A DNA stretch of 64,000 nt from Bacteroides sp. MSB163. GTDB lineage: Bacteria; Bacteroidota; Bacteroidia; Bacteroidales; Bacteroidaceae. The translations under genes and the position numbers were made by a program. Where the stretch lies: assembly GCF_036416795.1 (NCBI RefSeq), contig NZ_CP143867.1, forward strand, positions 5,448,001 through 5,512,000, written 5' to 3'. Below, piece by piece: positions 50,259-59,158 of this stretch (within the stretch, counting starts at the first letter, position 1; each line of letters begins with the position of its first letter). The notes under the pieces were generated by a model. It did not search any database. It was not told the origin of the DNA and was given only the letters and a program-made list of their open reading frames with translations.

Positions 50259-51422
50259 ATGAAATATAGATTTTTAATATTATCTCTTCTCTTGGCGGGC
50301 GCAAATACAGCCACTGTTGATGCACAAGAGAAGCAGAAAGCAAGCGATAATATATTTATCGGTGGCGGTGTGGGGGCAATGACGGTCTTCAATGACGGTC
50401 TTAACTCACCTACTCTCAACATCAACGTTCAGGTTGGTAAATATCTGACTCCGACTTGGGGTATCCGTGGTGTGGCAAGTGCTGCATGGCAAAGTCTGGA
50501 GAAACAAAATACCGGCTATAGTAACTATTGCAAAAAGTTTGGAGAAATCAATCTGGATGCAATGCTGAACCTGAACAGCCTCTTTGGTAACAAGAACGTA
50601 AATCGTGCAGTGGATGTATACTTGTTTGGTGGTCCTACCATGAACATCGCTACGGCAGTAGATGGTGTAGTTGTTTATAATGGTGGTGGAGATATTGATT
50701 TAACTCCTGGAACTACAACAGATATTACGTTAACTCCCGAATCATATTTCAATTCACATGGCGTTAAAGCTCGCTTTGGCGCAACTGTCGGATTGGGATT
50801 GGGATATAACGTATCTAATAAGCTGGCAATCACATTAGAAGGTCGTTTCGGTGTAACTCCCTCCATCTTCGGTAATGGAAGCGATTGTCGTAAAGCAGAA
50901 TCCACCGGTCGTTTAAATATCGGTGCTATCTACACATTTGGTGGTAAGAAATTTGTTTCTAATGCAGCTGTTGATCAAGATGCTATCAACCGAGAAGTAA
51001 ATAAATACAGAAGCGAACTGGCACAGGCTCAGGCTGACTTGGCTAACGCTAAGAACGCTTTGGCTAACGCTAAGCCTGTAACTAAGGAAGTAGTGAAAGA
51101 AATTGAAGTTGCCGGTCCTCGTGCCATCTTCTTCAAGATTGGTAGCGCTCGTATCGATGATTACGGTATGGTTAACATCCAGTTGGCTGCTAAGATTCTG
51201 AAGGCTAACCCGGATAAGAAGTATAAAGTCGCCGGTTATGCTGACAAGGCTACGGGTAGCGCTTCCTGGAACCAGAAGTTGTCTGAAAAACGTGCTCAGG
51301 CTGTTTACGATGCATTGATCAAAGAAGGTGTAAGCAAAGATCAGCTTGAACTCGTTGGATTCGGTGGTACTGCAAACATGTTCGGTAAGAACTATTTGAA
51401 CCGTGTAGTAATTTTGGAATAA
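50259..51422 (+). CDS. OmpA-family outer-membrane protein (D3, set 3)
   Basis: 387 residues from ATG 50259 (MKYRFLILSLLLAGANTATV, cleaved near VDAQ). Barrel distinct from D1 and D2 with a loop rich in Gly and Asp, then the coil INREVNKYRSELAQAQADLA and an OmpA domain almost identical to D1. In set 3 the D gene precedes C, unlike sets 1 and 2. A longer frame from 50199 overlaps the end of B3 region and is not preferred. Confidence 0.88.
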   Translation: MKYRFLILSLLLAGANTATVDAQEKQKASDNIFIGGGVGAMTVFNDGLNSPTLNINVQVGKYLTPTWGIRGVASAAWQSLEKQNTGYSNYCKKFGEINLDAMLNLNSLFGNKNVNRAVDVYLFGGPTMNIATAVDGVVVYNGGGDIDLTPGTTTDITLTPESYFNSHGVKARFGATVGLGLGYNVSNKLAITLEGRFGVTPSIFGNGSDCRKAESTGRLNIGAIYTFGGKKFVSNAAVDQDAINREVNKYRSELAQAQADLANAKNALANAKPVTKEVVKEIEVAGPRAIFFKIGSARIDDYGMVNIQLAAKILKANPDKKYKVAGYADKATGSASWNQKLSEKRAQAVYDALIKEGVSKDQLELVGFGGTANMFGKNYLNRVVILE

Positions 51423-51455
51423 TCCACTCAGGAAACTGAGAAATCTCTAAAGATG

Positions 51456-51489
51456 AAGGCGTCTGAGAATTCCGGACGCCTTCTTTTTT
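51456..51489 (+). terminator. Terminator between D3 and C3
   Basis: AAGGCGTC (51456-51463) pairs with GACGCCTT (51475-51482), followed by CTTTTTT. It would separate C3 from the rest of set 3. Confidence 0.8.
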
Positions 51490-51545
51490 AAAATACAAAT
51501 CCACACACATGTGTTAATCATAATACCCGAAACTGTTTTTCAATT

Positions 51546-52292
51546 ATGAAATTCAAACTGTTGCTTATCGTTTGGTTTGCTTTTTTTCCTTTCATGCTTT
51601 CTGCGCAATTGACATACGGCACAACCGGATTGTTACATGCCCCTTCTGCGGAAATGCAACGTGACAAGACTTTCATGATTGGCGGAAACTTCATGAATAA
51701 AGAGTTGACACCTCCCACTTGGTACTATCACACCTATAATTATTATTTAAATATAACCTTTTTTCCCTGGCTGGAAGTAGCATATACATGTACGCTTTTC
51801 AAAGCTGAAGCACTGGGATTAAAGCCGTATGGTTATTCAGGATTTACCAATCAAGACAGATATTTTTCTGTCCGGCTACGGGCTTTGAAAGAAGGACAAT
51901 TTTGGAAATACATGCCTGCTGTGGTTTTAGGTACCTCCGATCCTTTCACTTCTTCCGGTGGTGGTGTAATAAGTTCAACAGAAGGAAACGGATACTATAG
52001 CCGATTCTATATTGCCGCAACCAAGCATCTACCAATAGGAAAAGAAGAAATCGGAATACATCTTTCTTATTTATATAATAAGCGAAAGGAATATAAATTA
52101 AACGGAATAGCGGCCGGTATCACTTACTCCCCGTCTTTCCACCCACAATTGAGAGCCATTGCGGAATATGATTCTAAAGATTTTGCCTTAGGCATCACTT
52201 ACCTGCTATTCAACCATGTGCACATGCAGATAGAAATGCAAAATATGAAATATTTCAGCGGTGGATTAACCTACAAAGTCTATCTGAAATAG
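51546..52292 (+). CDS. YjbH N-terminal-half-like protein (C3, set 3)
   Basis: 248 residues with signal peptide (FKLLLIVWFAFFPFMLSAQ) and a body very like C1 and C2 (YGTTGLLHAPSAEMQRDKTF, EYDSKDFALGITYLLF). It lies after the D3 terminator and has no clear promoter of its own, so its expression may depend on read-through. The shifted gene order suggests this set was rearranged. Confidence 0.8.
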   Translation: MKFKLLLIVWFAFFPFMLSAQLTYGTTGLLHAPSAEMQRDKTFMIGGNFMNKELTPPTWYYHTYNYYLNITFFPWLEVAYTCTLFKAEALGLKPYGYSGFTNQDRYFSVRLRALKEGQFWKYMPAVVLGTSDPFTSSGGGVISSTEGNGYYSRFYIAATKHLPIGKEEIGIHLSYLYNKRKEYKLNGIAAGITYSPSFHPQLRAIAEYDSKDFALGITYLLFNHVHMQIEMQNMKYFSGGLTYKVYLK

Positions 52293-52313
52293 AACATTAG
52301 TTGGAAAAAGTTC

Positions 52314-52353
52314 CCCCCTGTCACACAAGTTTGTGTAACAAGGGGATTTTTTT
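52314..52353. terminator. Terminator after set 3
   Basis: CCCCTGTCACACAA pairs with TTGTGTAACAAGGGG (one mismatch), followed by ATTTTTTT. It separates the plus-strand sets from the minus-strand sulfation operon. Confidence 0.85.
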
Positions 52354-52370
52354 GAATTAAATAATATAAA

Positions 52371-53342
52371 TCAATATACCAATTTCACATTATCAATCCA
52401 AAGCGAATTACCCGGAGAACCGATATAGGCTCCTCCATGACTGGAAGTAAATTGCAATAATAAATGAGTAGGTGCGTCTTCTTCCGTTCCCCACGCTACC
52501 TCCTTCACAGGAACACTTTCACCTTTACTATTTATAGCATAACGTTCCTCTACCTGAAGACGCATCATGTGTGGCTTATAAGCTGGATCACCAGTTATGT
52601 CACCGTACATGATTGAATAAGTGGCATTATCACGCCAATCGGGAGTAGTATTGTAATAGCGCACCACCATAGTTCCCACACGTTTGGCAAATATATTACC
52701 ATCCTTATCTTCCCAACGTTTCTGCAAGAAAAGATTTACCTCCGGAAAGTCTTTACCGTCCACATCCGTAATACGGCTAAAGCCGGTAGCGCGGATACGC
52801 TTCTCTCTGTCAGACATCTTCACCTTATAATCAAACTGTACAGCAATGGGTTTCTTGGTAAAAGGAATACCGGAATTCAGCATTTTCTGCGGATTCTTAG
52901 TCCCTTTAATTGGCTCATGCACTTCCCCCAAAAACATTGATCCGGCAGCAAGCACTGTGATATCAACAATTCCCAAAACTTTCACACTCTCCATACGGGT
53001 ATCCATACGGGCACAATAACCATCTCCACGCTTCTCCGGAAACACAGAAGTGTTGGTTTTAGTAATGCCGGCCACACGTGCCATCACATTGGAAGTTGCC
53101 CACGGCGAACCGCCCATATTCTTATAGGCCTTATTCTCACGAATAGTTTCAGTCGGTCCGATAGCATACACATTCTTCATGGCGCCACCGATAATGCTCG
53201 ACTCTTTAATCTGTCGGTCTACCCACTGGTTCATATCGCCAAATGGAATCATCTCCACAGTATGTTGTTGCTGTGCAAGTGCCGTTCCGCAACATAAAAA
53301 AGCGGATAGCAAACCGTACATACAAATTTTCTTCTGCATCAT
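52371..53342 (-). CDS. PCMD domain exported protein
   Basis: 323 residues with signal peptide (ending ALAQ). The body fits the PCMD (putative carbohydrate metabolism domain) fold seen in Bacteroidetes: IPFGDMNQWVDRQIKESSII, FTKKPIAVQFDYKVK and SLWIDNVKLVY at the end. Function of the domain is not established; it is a beta-sandwich often linked to surface glycan systems. It starts 18 bases after the sulfotransferase gene and is therefore the last gene of the sulfation operon. Confidence 0.75.
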   Translation of the reverse strand: MMQKKICMYGLLSAFLCCGTALAQQQHTVEMIPFGDMNQWVDRQIKESSIIGGAMKNVYAIGPTETIRENKAYKNMGGSPWATSNVMARVAGITKTNTSVFPEKRGDGYCARMDTRMESVKVLGIVDITVLAAGSMFLGEVHEPIKGTKNPQKMLNSGIPFTKKPIAVQFDYKVKMSDREKRIRATGFSRITDVDGKDFPEVNLFLQKRWEDKDGNIFAKRVGTMVVRYYNTTPDWRDNATYSIMYGDITGDPAYKPHMMRLQVEERYAINSKGESVPVKEVAWGTEEDAPTHLLLQFTSSHGGAYIGSPGNSLWIDNVKLVY

Positions 53343-53360
53343 CTCATTAGCTTTTTTTAA

Positions 53361-54467
53361 TTAAAGTTCATATTTCCACTGCTCCAATGCAAAGTTCCAA
53401 TTATCCTGAACCAATTGCACGGTGCGATCATCATATTTATATTTATTCTTCTTATATCCCTTCTTTCCACCTACATACTTTTCTATATCATTGCGCGCTT
53501 CAGCAAATCCGGGAATAGACAAGTCACGATAAATCTGCTCAGTCATCCCCATAGCATCCGCTTCGAAATCTTCGAACTTCACTTCCACCAGATTACCGGC
53601 AGGAATACAAGATTTATCAGCCTCGTATTTATGATACAGTTTGGCATAAATAGAAAGAATATTCTTTTCAATTTCGTCATTACTGATGTCCTGCAACTTC
53701 AATGGTTGGATTGTATTCGTGAAGAAACTTCGGGTACTCTCGAACACCGTATAAGGATTACGCATCAGATAGATAAATTTAGCATTGGGGAACATTTTGA
53801 CCAGCTCTTTCACACGTCCCGTATGGGGCGGATTCTTACTCAAGAACTGTGTTCCGTTAGTATTCCACAATGATATCTTAATCAACTTGATAAATACTTC
53901 TTCAAAAAGCTTCAGTTCCTTTTCCGTTATATCATCGAACAGCAAATATTTATCTGCATATTCCTGCTGATACTTTGGGAGGAACCAAAAGTTATAATAG
54001 GTATAAGGCATCATATTGGCAAGTGCAAATTCTTCTTCCTGTGGCAGATCTACAGCAAGTTCCATGTTATCTGTAGGACGCTTATCAGGCATCAGCCAGC
54101 TCATGTTCTTCTTGAAGAAAGGCTGTCCCCACATCATCAGATGCGGAAATACAGTTTGGTAAGTAGTATTATAGCCAAAATGCTTGTCACATGAGAAGAC
54201 ATTATGCACAAAGGTCGTCCCGCTGCGCCAATGGCCAAGAATGAATACCGGATCATGCTCTAACGGCTGGGATGCCAACCGTTTCTCATAACGTGCGTTC
54301 TGCAAAGGAGCCAGTGTAGAAAGCAGACGACACACCGCCTTAGTCAAACGGTATTTGCCTTTGTATGCCGCATCAATTTCCCGTCCTTTCGTAATAGCAT
54401 TAAATGTTTTCCAATCAGCTCCCACCAAAGTATTTATAGGGAGTTTATTAAATTCCAGTAAACCCAT
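53361..54467 (-). CDS. PAPS-dependent sulfotransferase
   Basis: 368 residues of the Sulfotransfer_3 type. PAPS 5'-phosphosulfate loop ILGHWRSGTTFVHNV (about 75-89) and the 3'-phosphate motif YLMRNPYTVFESTRSFF. It would transfer sulfate from PAPS to a hydroxyl. The preceding genes make PAPS and remove PAP. In B. thetaiotaomicron a homologous enzyme in the same gene arrangement (around BT0416) sulfonates cholesterol and other sterols, so a sterol substrate is likely here; that is inferred from family and neighbours. Confidence 0.85.
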   Translation of the reverse strand: MGLLEFNKLPINTLVGADWKTFNAITKGREIDAAYKGKYRLTKAVCRLLSTLAPLQNARYEKRLASQPLEHDPVFILGHWRSGTTFVHNVFSCDKHFGYNTTYQTVFPHLMMWGQPFFKKNMSWLMPDKRPTDNMELAVDLPQEEEFALANMMPYTYYNFWFLPKYQQEYADKYLLFDDITEKELKLFEEVFIKLIKISLWNTNGTQFLSKNPPHTGRVKELVKMFPNAKFIYLMRNPYTVFESTRSFFTNTIQPLKLQDISNDEIEKNILSIYAKLYHKYEADKSCIPAGNLVEVKFEDFEADAMGMTEQIYRDLSIPGFAEARNDIEKYVGGKKGYKKNKYKYDDRTVQLVQDNWNFALEQWKYEL

Positions 54468-54479
54468 AATTATGGTACA

Positions 54480-55943
54480 TTATTTGATTATTTTCACTTC
54501 AATACCTTGGCGCTTCAGATCTTTCACCGCTTTTTCTATAGCTTCATAGTGTTCGGGAGCTATTTCTAACTTCGGTAAGTTCAAAACCGGAAGATCTTCA
54601 GAAAAATGTATATCCTTATCCTCTACCCTATCGATAATCATACCGACAGCACTGGTATTATTGGTAATCGGATCAATCAGAATGAATGCACCTGTTGCCT
54701 TATTTTCTTGATAAGGATCAAAGAATAATTCTTTGGCAGTAGTAAGAACAACACGGGCTATCTGATTTAACTGCATAGGCAGATCATCAGGCGTCAATCG
54801 TCCATTATCAACGGACAACTGATCCATCGTATTAACATCAACTTTATATTTAATATTACTGATACGTGAACGGCTCAAATTAGTAGTCTGCTTGATGAAG
54901 AAGGATTTATTGAGATCCATCGGTTCTTCATCCATCCACACCAGCATGGCCTCAAAATTACGATCTACAACCGGCAAATTATCAGGATGTACCAACATTT
55001 CTCCTCTTGATACGTCAATCTCATCTTCCAGCGTTAAAGTCACGGATTGAGGCGGAAAAGCGTAATCCAGTTCATCGTCATACGTAACAATGCTCTTAAC
55101 ACGTGATTTTTTACCTGAAGGTAACGCTATCACTTCATCCCCTTTACGTACGATCCCTGATGCAACTTTACCGCAAAAACCACGGAAATCAAGATTAGGG
55201 CGCAATACGTACTGTACCGGAAAACGGAAGTCCGACAGGTTATGATCGTTATCAATATGGACAGTCTCCAAGAAATCGAGCAAAGAAATGCCATAGTACC
55301 ATGGAGTGCGTTCAGACCTCTCCACTACATTATCGCCATCCAAAGCGGAGAGCGGAATACAAGTCACATCAGGAATACCCAATGGTGCAATAAACTGTTT
55401 ATACTCTTTAACGATTTCATTAAAGCGCTCCTCAGAGAAGCCTACCAAGTCCATTTTATTAACAGCCAGCACCACATGCTTAATGCCCAACAAAGACACC
55501 AGAAAAGAATGACGACGCGTCTGTGTAATGACACCGGTACGGGCATCTACAAGAATGATAGCCAGATTAGCCGTTGAACCGCCGGTAATCATATTACGCG
55601 TATATTGCTCGTGTCCCGGAGTATCAGCAATGATGAATTTACGATTATTAGTAGAGAAATATCGATATGCCACATCAATCGTGATACCTTGTTCACGTTC
55701 TGCTTTCAGACCATCCAGCAGCAATGCGTAATCAATGTGATCACCGGCATTTCCCATACGCTTACTATCACGTTCCAATGCATCTAACTGGTCTTCATAC
55801 AATTTCTTGCTATCAAACAACAAACGCCCGATCAGCGTAGATTTTCCATCATCCACCGAACCGGCAGTCAGAAAGCGGAGTAAGTCTTTCTGCTCGTCTT
55901 TATCCAGAAACTCCTTGATATTTAGTTTAGAGTTATTCTCCAT
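54480..55943 (-). CDS. cysN: Sulfate adenylyltransferase, GTPase subunit
   Basis: 487 residues from ATG 55943. GTPase motifs: GSVDDGKST, DTPGHEQYTRNM and VNKMDLVGF; EF-Tu-like domains 2 and 3 follow. It drives APS formation by CysD with GTP hydrolysis. Short CysN-only form, without a fused APS kinase, which is encoded separately as cysC. Sits 12 bases before the sulfotransferase and 100 bases after cysD. Confidence 0.95.
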   Translation of the reverse strand: MENNSKLNIKEFLDKDEQKDLLRFLTAGSVDDGKSTLIGRLLFDSKKLYEDQLDALERDSKRMGNAGDHIDYALLLDGLKAEREQGITIDVAYRYFSTNNRKFIIADTPGHEQYTRNMITGGSTANLAIILVDARTGVITQTRRHSFLVSLLGIKHVVLAVNKMDLVGFSEERFNEIVKEYKQFIAPLGIPDVTCIPLSALDGDNVVERSERTPWYYGISLLDFLETVHIDNDHNLSDFRFPVQYVLRPNLDFRGFCGKVASGIVRKGDEVIALPSGKKSRVKSIVTYDDELDYAFPPQSVTLTLEDEIDVSRGEMLVHPDNLPVVDRNFEAMLVWMDEEPMDLNKSFFIKQTTNLSRSRISNIKYKVDVNTMDQLSVDNGRLTPDDLPMQLNQIARVVLTTAKELFFDPYQENKATGAFILIDPITNNTSAVGMIIDRVEDKDIHFSEDLPVLNLPKLEIAPEHYEAIEKAVKDLKRQGIEVKIIK

Positions 55944-56047
55944 CACTTTTTACTTTTTAATTGTCACCTTTATCTTCTTAAACCTAAGCATTAAAGTTCT
56001 AAAGGTCAGGTTTAAAATTCCAATCCTCAGGTTTTAATTCTTAATTC

Positions 56048-56956
56048 TTAAAAGTATCCCTCACGCTTTTTCTGCTCCATACTGGCATCCTGATCAAAGT
56101 CGATTACACGGGTGGTACGCTCACTCTTGGTGGTAGTCATCATCTCCTCTACAATTGTCTCAATCGTATCCGCATTGCTCTCTACCGCACCGGTCAACGG
56201 CCAACAGCCCAACGTACGGAAACGTACCATTTTCATCTTTATCTGATCACGATATTTTTCAGGCAGGCGGTCATCATCTGCCATAATCAAATTACCATCA
56301 ATTTCTACGCACGGACGCTCCTTGGCATAATACAACGGAACAATAGGAATATTTTCCAAACGAATGTATTGCCAGATATCCAGCTCCGTCCAGTTACTCA
56401 ACGGGAACACACGAATGCTTTCTCCCTTATGCACACGGGCATTGTAGATATCCCACAATTCCGGACGTTGGTTCTTCGGGTCCCATTGGTGGAACTTATC
56501 ACGAAAAGAAAAAATACGTTCTTTCGCACGTGATTTCTCTTCGTCACGACGGGCACCCCCAAAAGCTGCGTCAAATTTATATTTATCCAAAGCACTCAGA
56601 AGAGCCTTAGTTTTCATCAAGTCTGTGTGTACTTTACTTCCATGAGTAAACGGTCCTACACCTGCATGAAAAGCTTCCATATTACTTTCTACGATCAGAT
56701 TCCAGCCATGCTTTTTGGCATACTCATCGCGGAATTGAATCATTTCCTTAAATTTCCACTTCGAATCGATATGCATCAACGGGAAGGGTACTTTACCCGG
56801 ATAAAAGGCTTTTTCGGCAAGGCGAACCATTACCGAAGAGTCTTTTCCAATACTATAAAGCATCACCGGATTTTCAAATTCCGCTGCCACTTCACGGATG
56901 ATATGAATAGACTCTGCTTCGAGTTCTTTCAGATGGCTTAATTTATATTCTTCCAT
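56048..56956 (-). CDS. cysD: Sulfate adenylyltransferase, catalytic subunit
   Basis: 302 residues of the PAPS-reductase-like fold. PP-loop SIGKDSSVMVRLA, then FGGARRDEEKSRAKERIFSF and RFRTLGCWPLTGAVES, all diagnostic of CysD. Makes APS from ATP and sulfate with CysN. Full length. Lies 11 bases downstream of cysC. Confidence 0.96.
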   Translation of the reverse strand: MEEYKLSHLKELEAESIHIIREVAAEFENPVMLYSIGKDSSVMVRLAEKAFYPGKVPFPLMHIDSKWKFKEMIQFRDEYAKKHGWNLIVESNMEAFHAGVGPFTHGSKVHTDLMKTKALLSALDKYKFDAAFGGARRDEEKSRAKERIFSFRDKFHQWDPKNQRPELWDIYNARVHKGESIRVFPLSNWTELDIWQYIRLENIPIVPLYYAKERPCVEIDGNLIMADDDRLPEKYRDQIKMKMVRFRTLGCWPLTGAVESNADTIETIVEEMMTTTKSERTTRVIDFDQDASMEQKKREGYF

Positions 56957-56967
56957 TTTTTATATAA

Positions 56968-57573
56968 TCACTTTTTAATCTGTATTTTTGGTAAAATGAG
57001 GTCGAGCAGTTGGTTGACTGATTCTTCCAGACTGAGCTTTGAGGTATCTAACGTCAATGCCGGATGAAGGGGTGCTTCAAACGGAGCGGAAATCCCCGTA
57101 AAATTTTTAATCTCTCCCCGGCGTGCCTTTGCGTACAGCCCCTTTACATCCCTACGCTCACACTCAGTCAAAGGGGTACTTACATACACTTCATAGAAGT
57201 CCTCCTGCCCGATAATATTAGCCGCCATTTCACGGATATCATTGTTAGGACTGATAAAAGCGGCAATAGTTATAATGCCTGAATCAATAAAAAGTTTGGA
57301 GACTTCTGCAATACGGCGGATATTTTCTACGCGATCAGCTTCAGTAAAGCCCAAATTATTATTGATGCCGCTACGGATATTATCTCCGTCCAGAATGCGG
57401 CAGAGCAAACCTCGCTTATGCAATTCGCGCTCCAAAGCAATAGCTATCGTACTTTTACCGGAACCGCTCAATCCGGTAAACCATATCATCACACTATGCT
57501 GACCGAGAAGTTCTTCTTTATCCTCTCTCGACAACATCCTATCAAAAATCGGATATATATTATTGTCTGTCAT
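56968..57573 (-). CDS. cysC: Adenylylsulfate kinase
   Basis: 201 residues with Walker A GLSGSGKST, LDGDNIRSGINNNLGF and the CERRDVKGLY motif. Phosphorylates APS to PAPS. Stand-alone form. Its placement between the transporter and cysD, with no cysH reductase in the operon, points to PAPS being used for sulfation rather than assimilation. Confidence 0.95.
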   Translation of the reverse strand: MTDNNIYPIFDRMLSREDKEELLGQHSVMIWFTGLSGSGKSTIAIALERELHKRGLLCRILDGDNIRSGINNNLGFTEADRVENIRRIAEVSKLFIDSGIITIAAFISPNNDIREMAANIIGQEDFYEVYVSTPLTECERRDVKGLYAKARRGEIKNFTGISAPFEAPLHPALTLDTSKLSLEESVNQLLDLILPKIQIKK

Positions 57574-57583
57574 AATCTAATTA

Positions 57584-59137
57584 TTAAAAGGGCCAAATTA
57601 ATGGAATAAGGAATATGGATATCAAAAAAGCTATAATATTCAGCGGCAATCCGATACGGACAAAATCAGTGAACTTATAGTTTCCAATACCTTGCACAAT
57701 CAAATTTGTCTGATAACCGATAGGTGTAGAGAAACTGGCAGAGGCAGCCATACAGATCACTACAAAGAAAGGCATAGGGCTGACACCCATCTGTGAAGAA
57801 ATGGAGAGCGCCAATGGGAAAGCTAATGCAGCAGCGGCATTATTGGTTATCAATTCGGTAAACAAGTTCGTAATGATAAATACAGCTGCCAGTAACACCT
57901 GAGGACCGTAATGTTCAGTCATACCGATGATATAACTTGCCACTACATCTGCCACACCGGAATTAACCATTGCTTTACTGATGGCAAAAGCACACGCAAT
58001 TGTTATCAGGATATCCCATGAAATGTATTTAGTGTACTTACGGGCCGGAAAAATTTTAGTCCATGCCATAATGATAGTAGTCACAGAAACAAAGAAAAAC
58101 ATATCCAACTTGATATTCGGGAATGCCTCCTTCACAACCGGCAGCTCGCCTACCGTAGCTCCGGTAATCATCAATATCAGTAATAAAAGGGCAAACCAAC
58201 GTTTCCCCTTTCCGGGAACCGGTTCGTTATCTTTGCCATTGGCCAACAAAACGAACACGGAAGACTCTCCCCAAGTTTGAACAAAAGAATCATCCGCCAT
58301 CACCACTAATGTATCACCCTCACGCAAAACCTCATTATCCAGATTCTCAGTAATACTTTGTCCGCTCCGCTTTATTTCCTTAACAGCTGCTCCATAGTGA
58401 CGCTGAAAATTAAACTCTCCCAACTTCTTGTTAATACCAGGAAAACGAGGACCAAGTACAGCCTCAACCCGATGCAAACCAACATCTTCTTCCGGTTCGT
58501 CATCTTGCTTCACAGCATCCGTACGAACATCCGGCAAGAGTTTAGAAGAAAATAGAAATAAATAAATAATTCCAGCTATAGCTATGAAAATACCCACTTT
58601 GCCTAATTCAAACATAGTAAATCCTTCATAACCTGCTTCTAATATCATGCCGTGTACTACCAAGTTAGTAGAAGTTCCGATAAGAGTACATATACCCCCC
58701 AGAATAGTCACATAAGAAAGAGGTATCAAAAACTTGGTAGCAGGTAATTTTACCGACTCTGCCCAACGCTTGATTATCGGAGCAAATATTACAACAACAG
58801 GGGTATTATTAAGAAAAGCAGAAATAAAGGAGATAGTGGGAAGCATACGAAATTGGGCTTTAAACACAGTCGTCTTGCCCTGAGGAAGCAACTTTTTGAT
58901 AACCTGTCCTAATGCCCCGGACTGACGAATACCCTCACTGACCAAAAATAGCATAGCTACGGTAATCATTCCTTTATTACTAAAACCTTCCAGCATCTCT
59001 TTGGGTGTCAGGATGCCGGCACATAAGAACAAAACTACAACGGAAAATAGCACCATGCCGGGACGCATTTTATCCAATGCCAATGCCACCACCATGCCCA
59101 AAAGTGCCAATAGCACAAATATTATCTCAAATGTCAT
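57584..59137 (-). CDS. SLC13-family sulfate transporter with TrkA_C domain
   Basis: 517 residues. N-terminal membrane half (for example AALFLVSEGIRQSGALG, NNTPVVVIFAPIIK), a soluble insert with TrkA_C-like segment (EIKRSGQSITENLDNEVLRE), and a second membrane half with NNAAAALAFPLA. The NNTP/NNAA motifs mark the SLC13/CitT ion-transporter family; the family and the neighbouring cys genes together suggest sulfate uptake. 10 bases before cysC. Confidence 0.87.
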   Translation of the reverse strand: MTFEIIFVLLALLGMVVALALDKMRPGMVLFSVVVLFLCAGILTPKEMLEGFSNKGMITVAMLFLVSEGIRQSGALGQVIKKLLPQGKTTVFKAQFRMLPTISFISAFLNNTPVVVIFAPIIKRWAESVKLPATKFLIPLSYVTILGGICTLIGTSTNLVVHGMILEAGYEGFTMFELGKVGIFIAIAGIIYLFLFSSKLLPDVRTDAVKQDDEPEEDVGLHRVEAVLGPRFPGINKKLGEFNFQRHYGAAVKEIKRSGQSITENLDNEVLREGDTLVVMADDSFVQTWGESSVFVLLANGKDNEPVPGKGKRWFALLLLILMITGATVGELPVVKEAFPNIKLDMFFFVSVTTIIMAWTKIFPARKYTKYISWDILITIACAFAISKAMVNSGVADVVASYIIGMTEHYGPQVLLAAVFIITNLFTELITNNAAAALAFPLALSISSQMGVSPMPFFVVICMAASASFSTPIGYQTNLIVQGIGNYKFTDFVRIGLPLNIIAFLISIFLIPLIWPF

Positions 59138-59158
59138 ACATTATACTGTATCTTGTTA

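Noticed and set aside
53415..53873. 152-residue plus-strand frame
   Set aside because: Antisense to the sulfotransferase gene, with no supporting signal.
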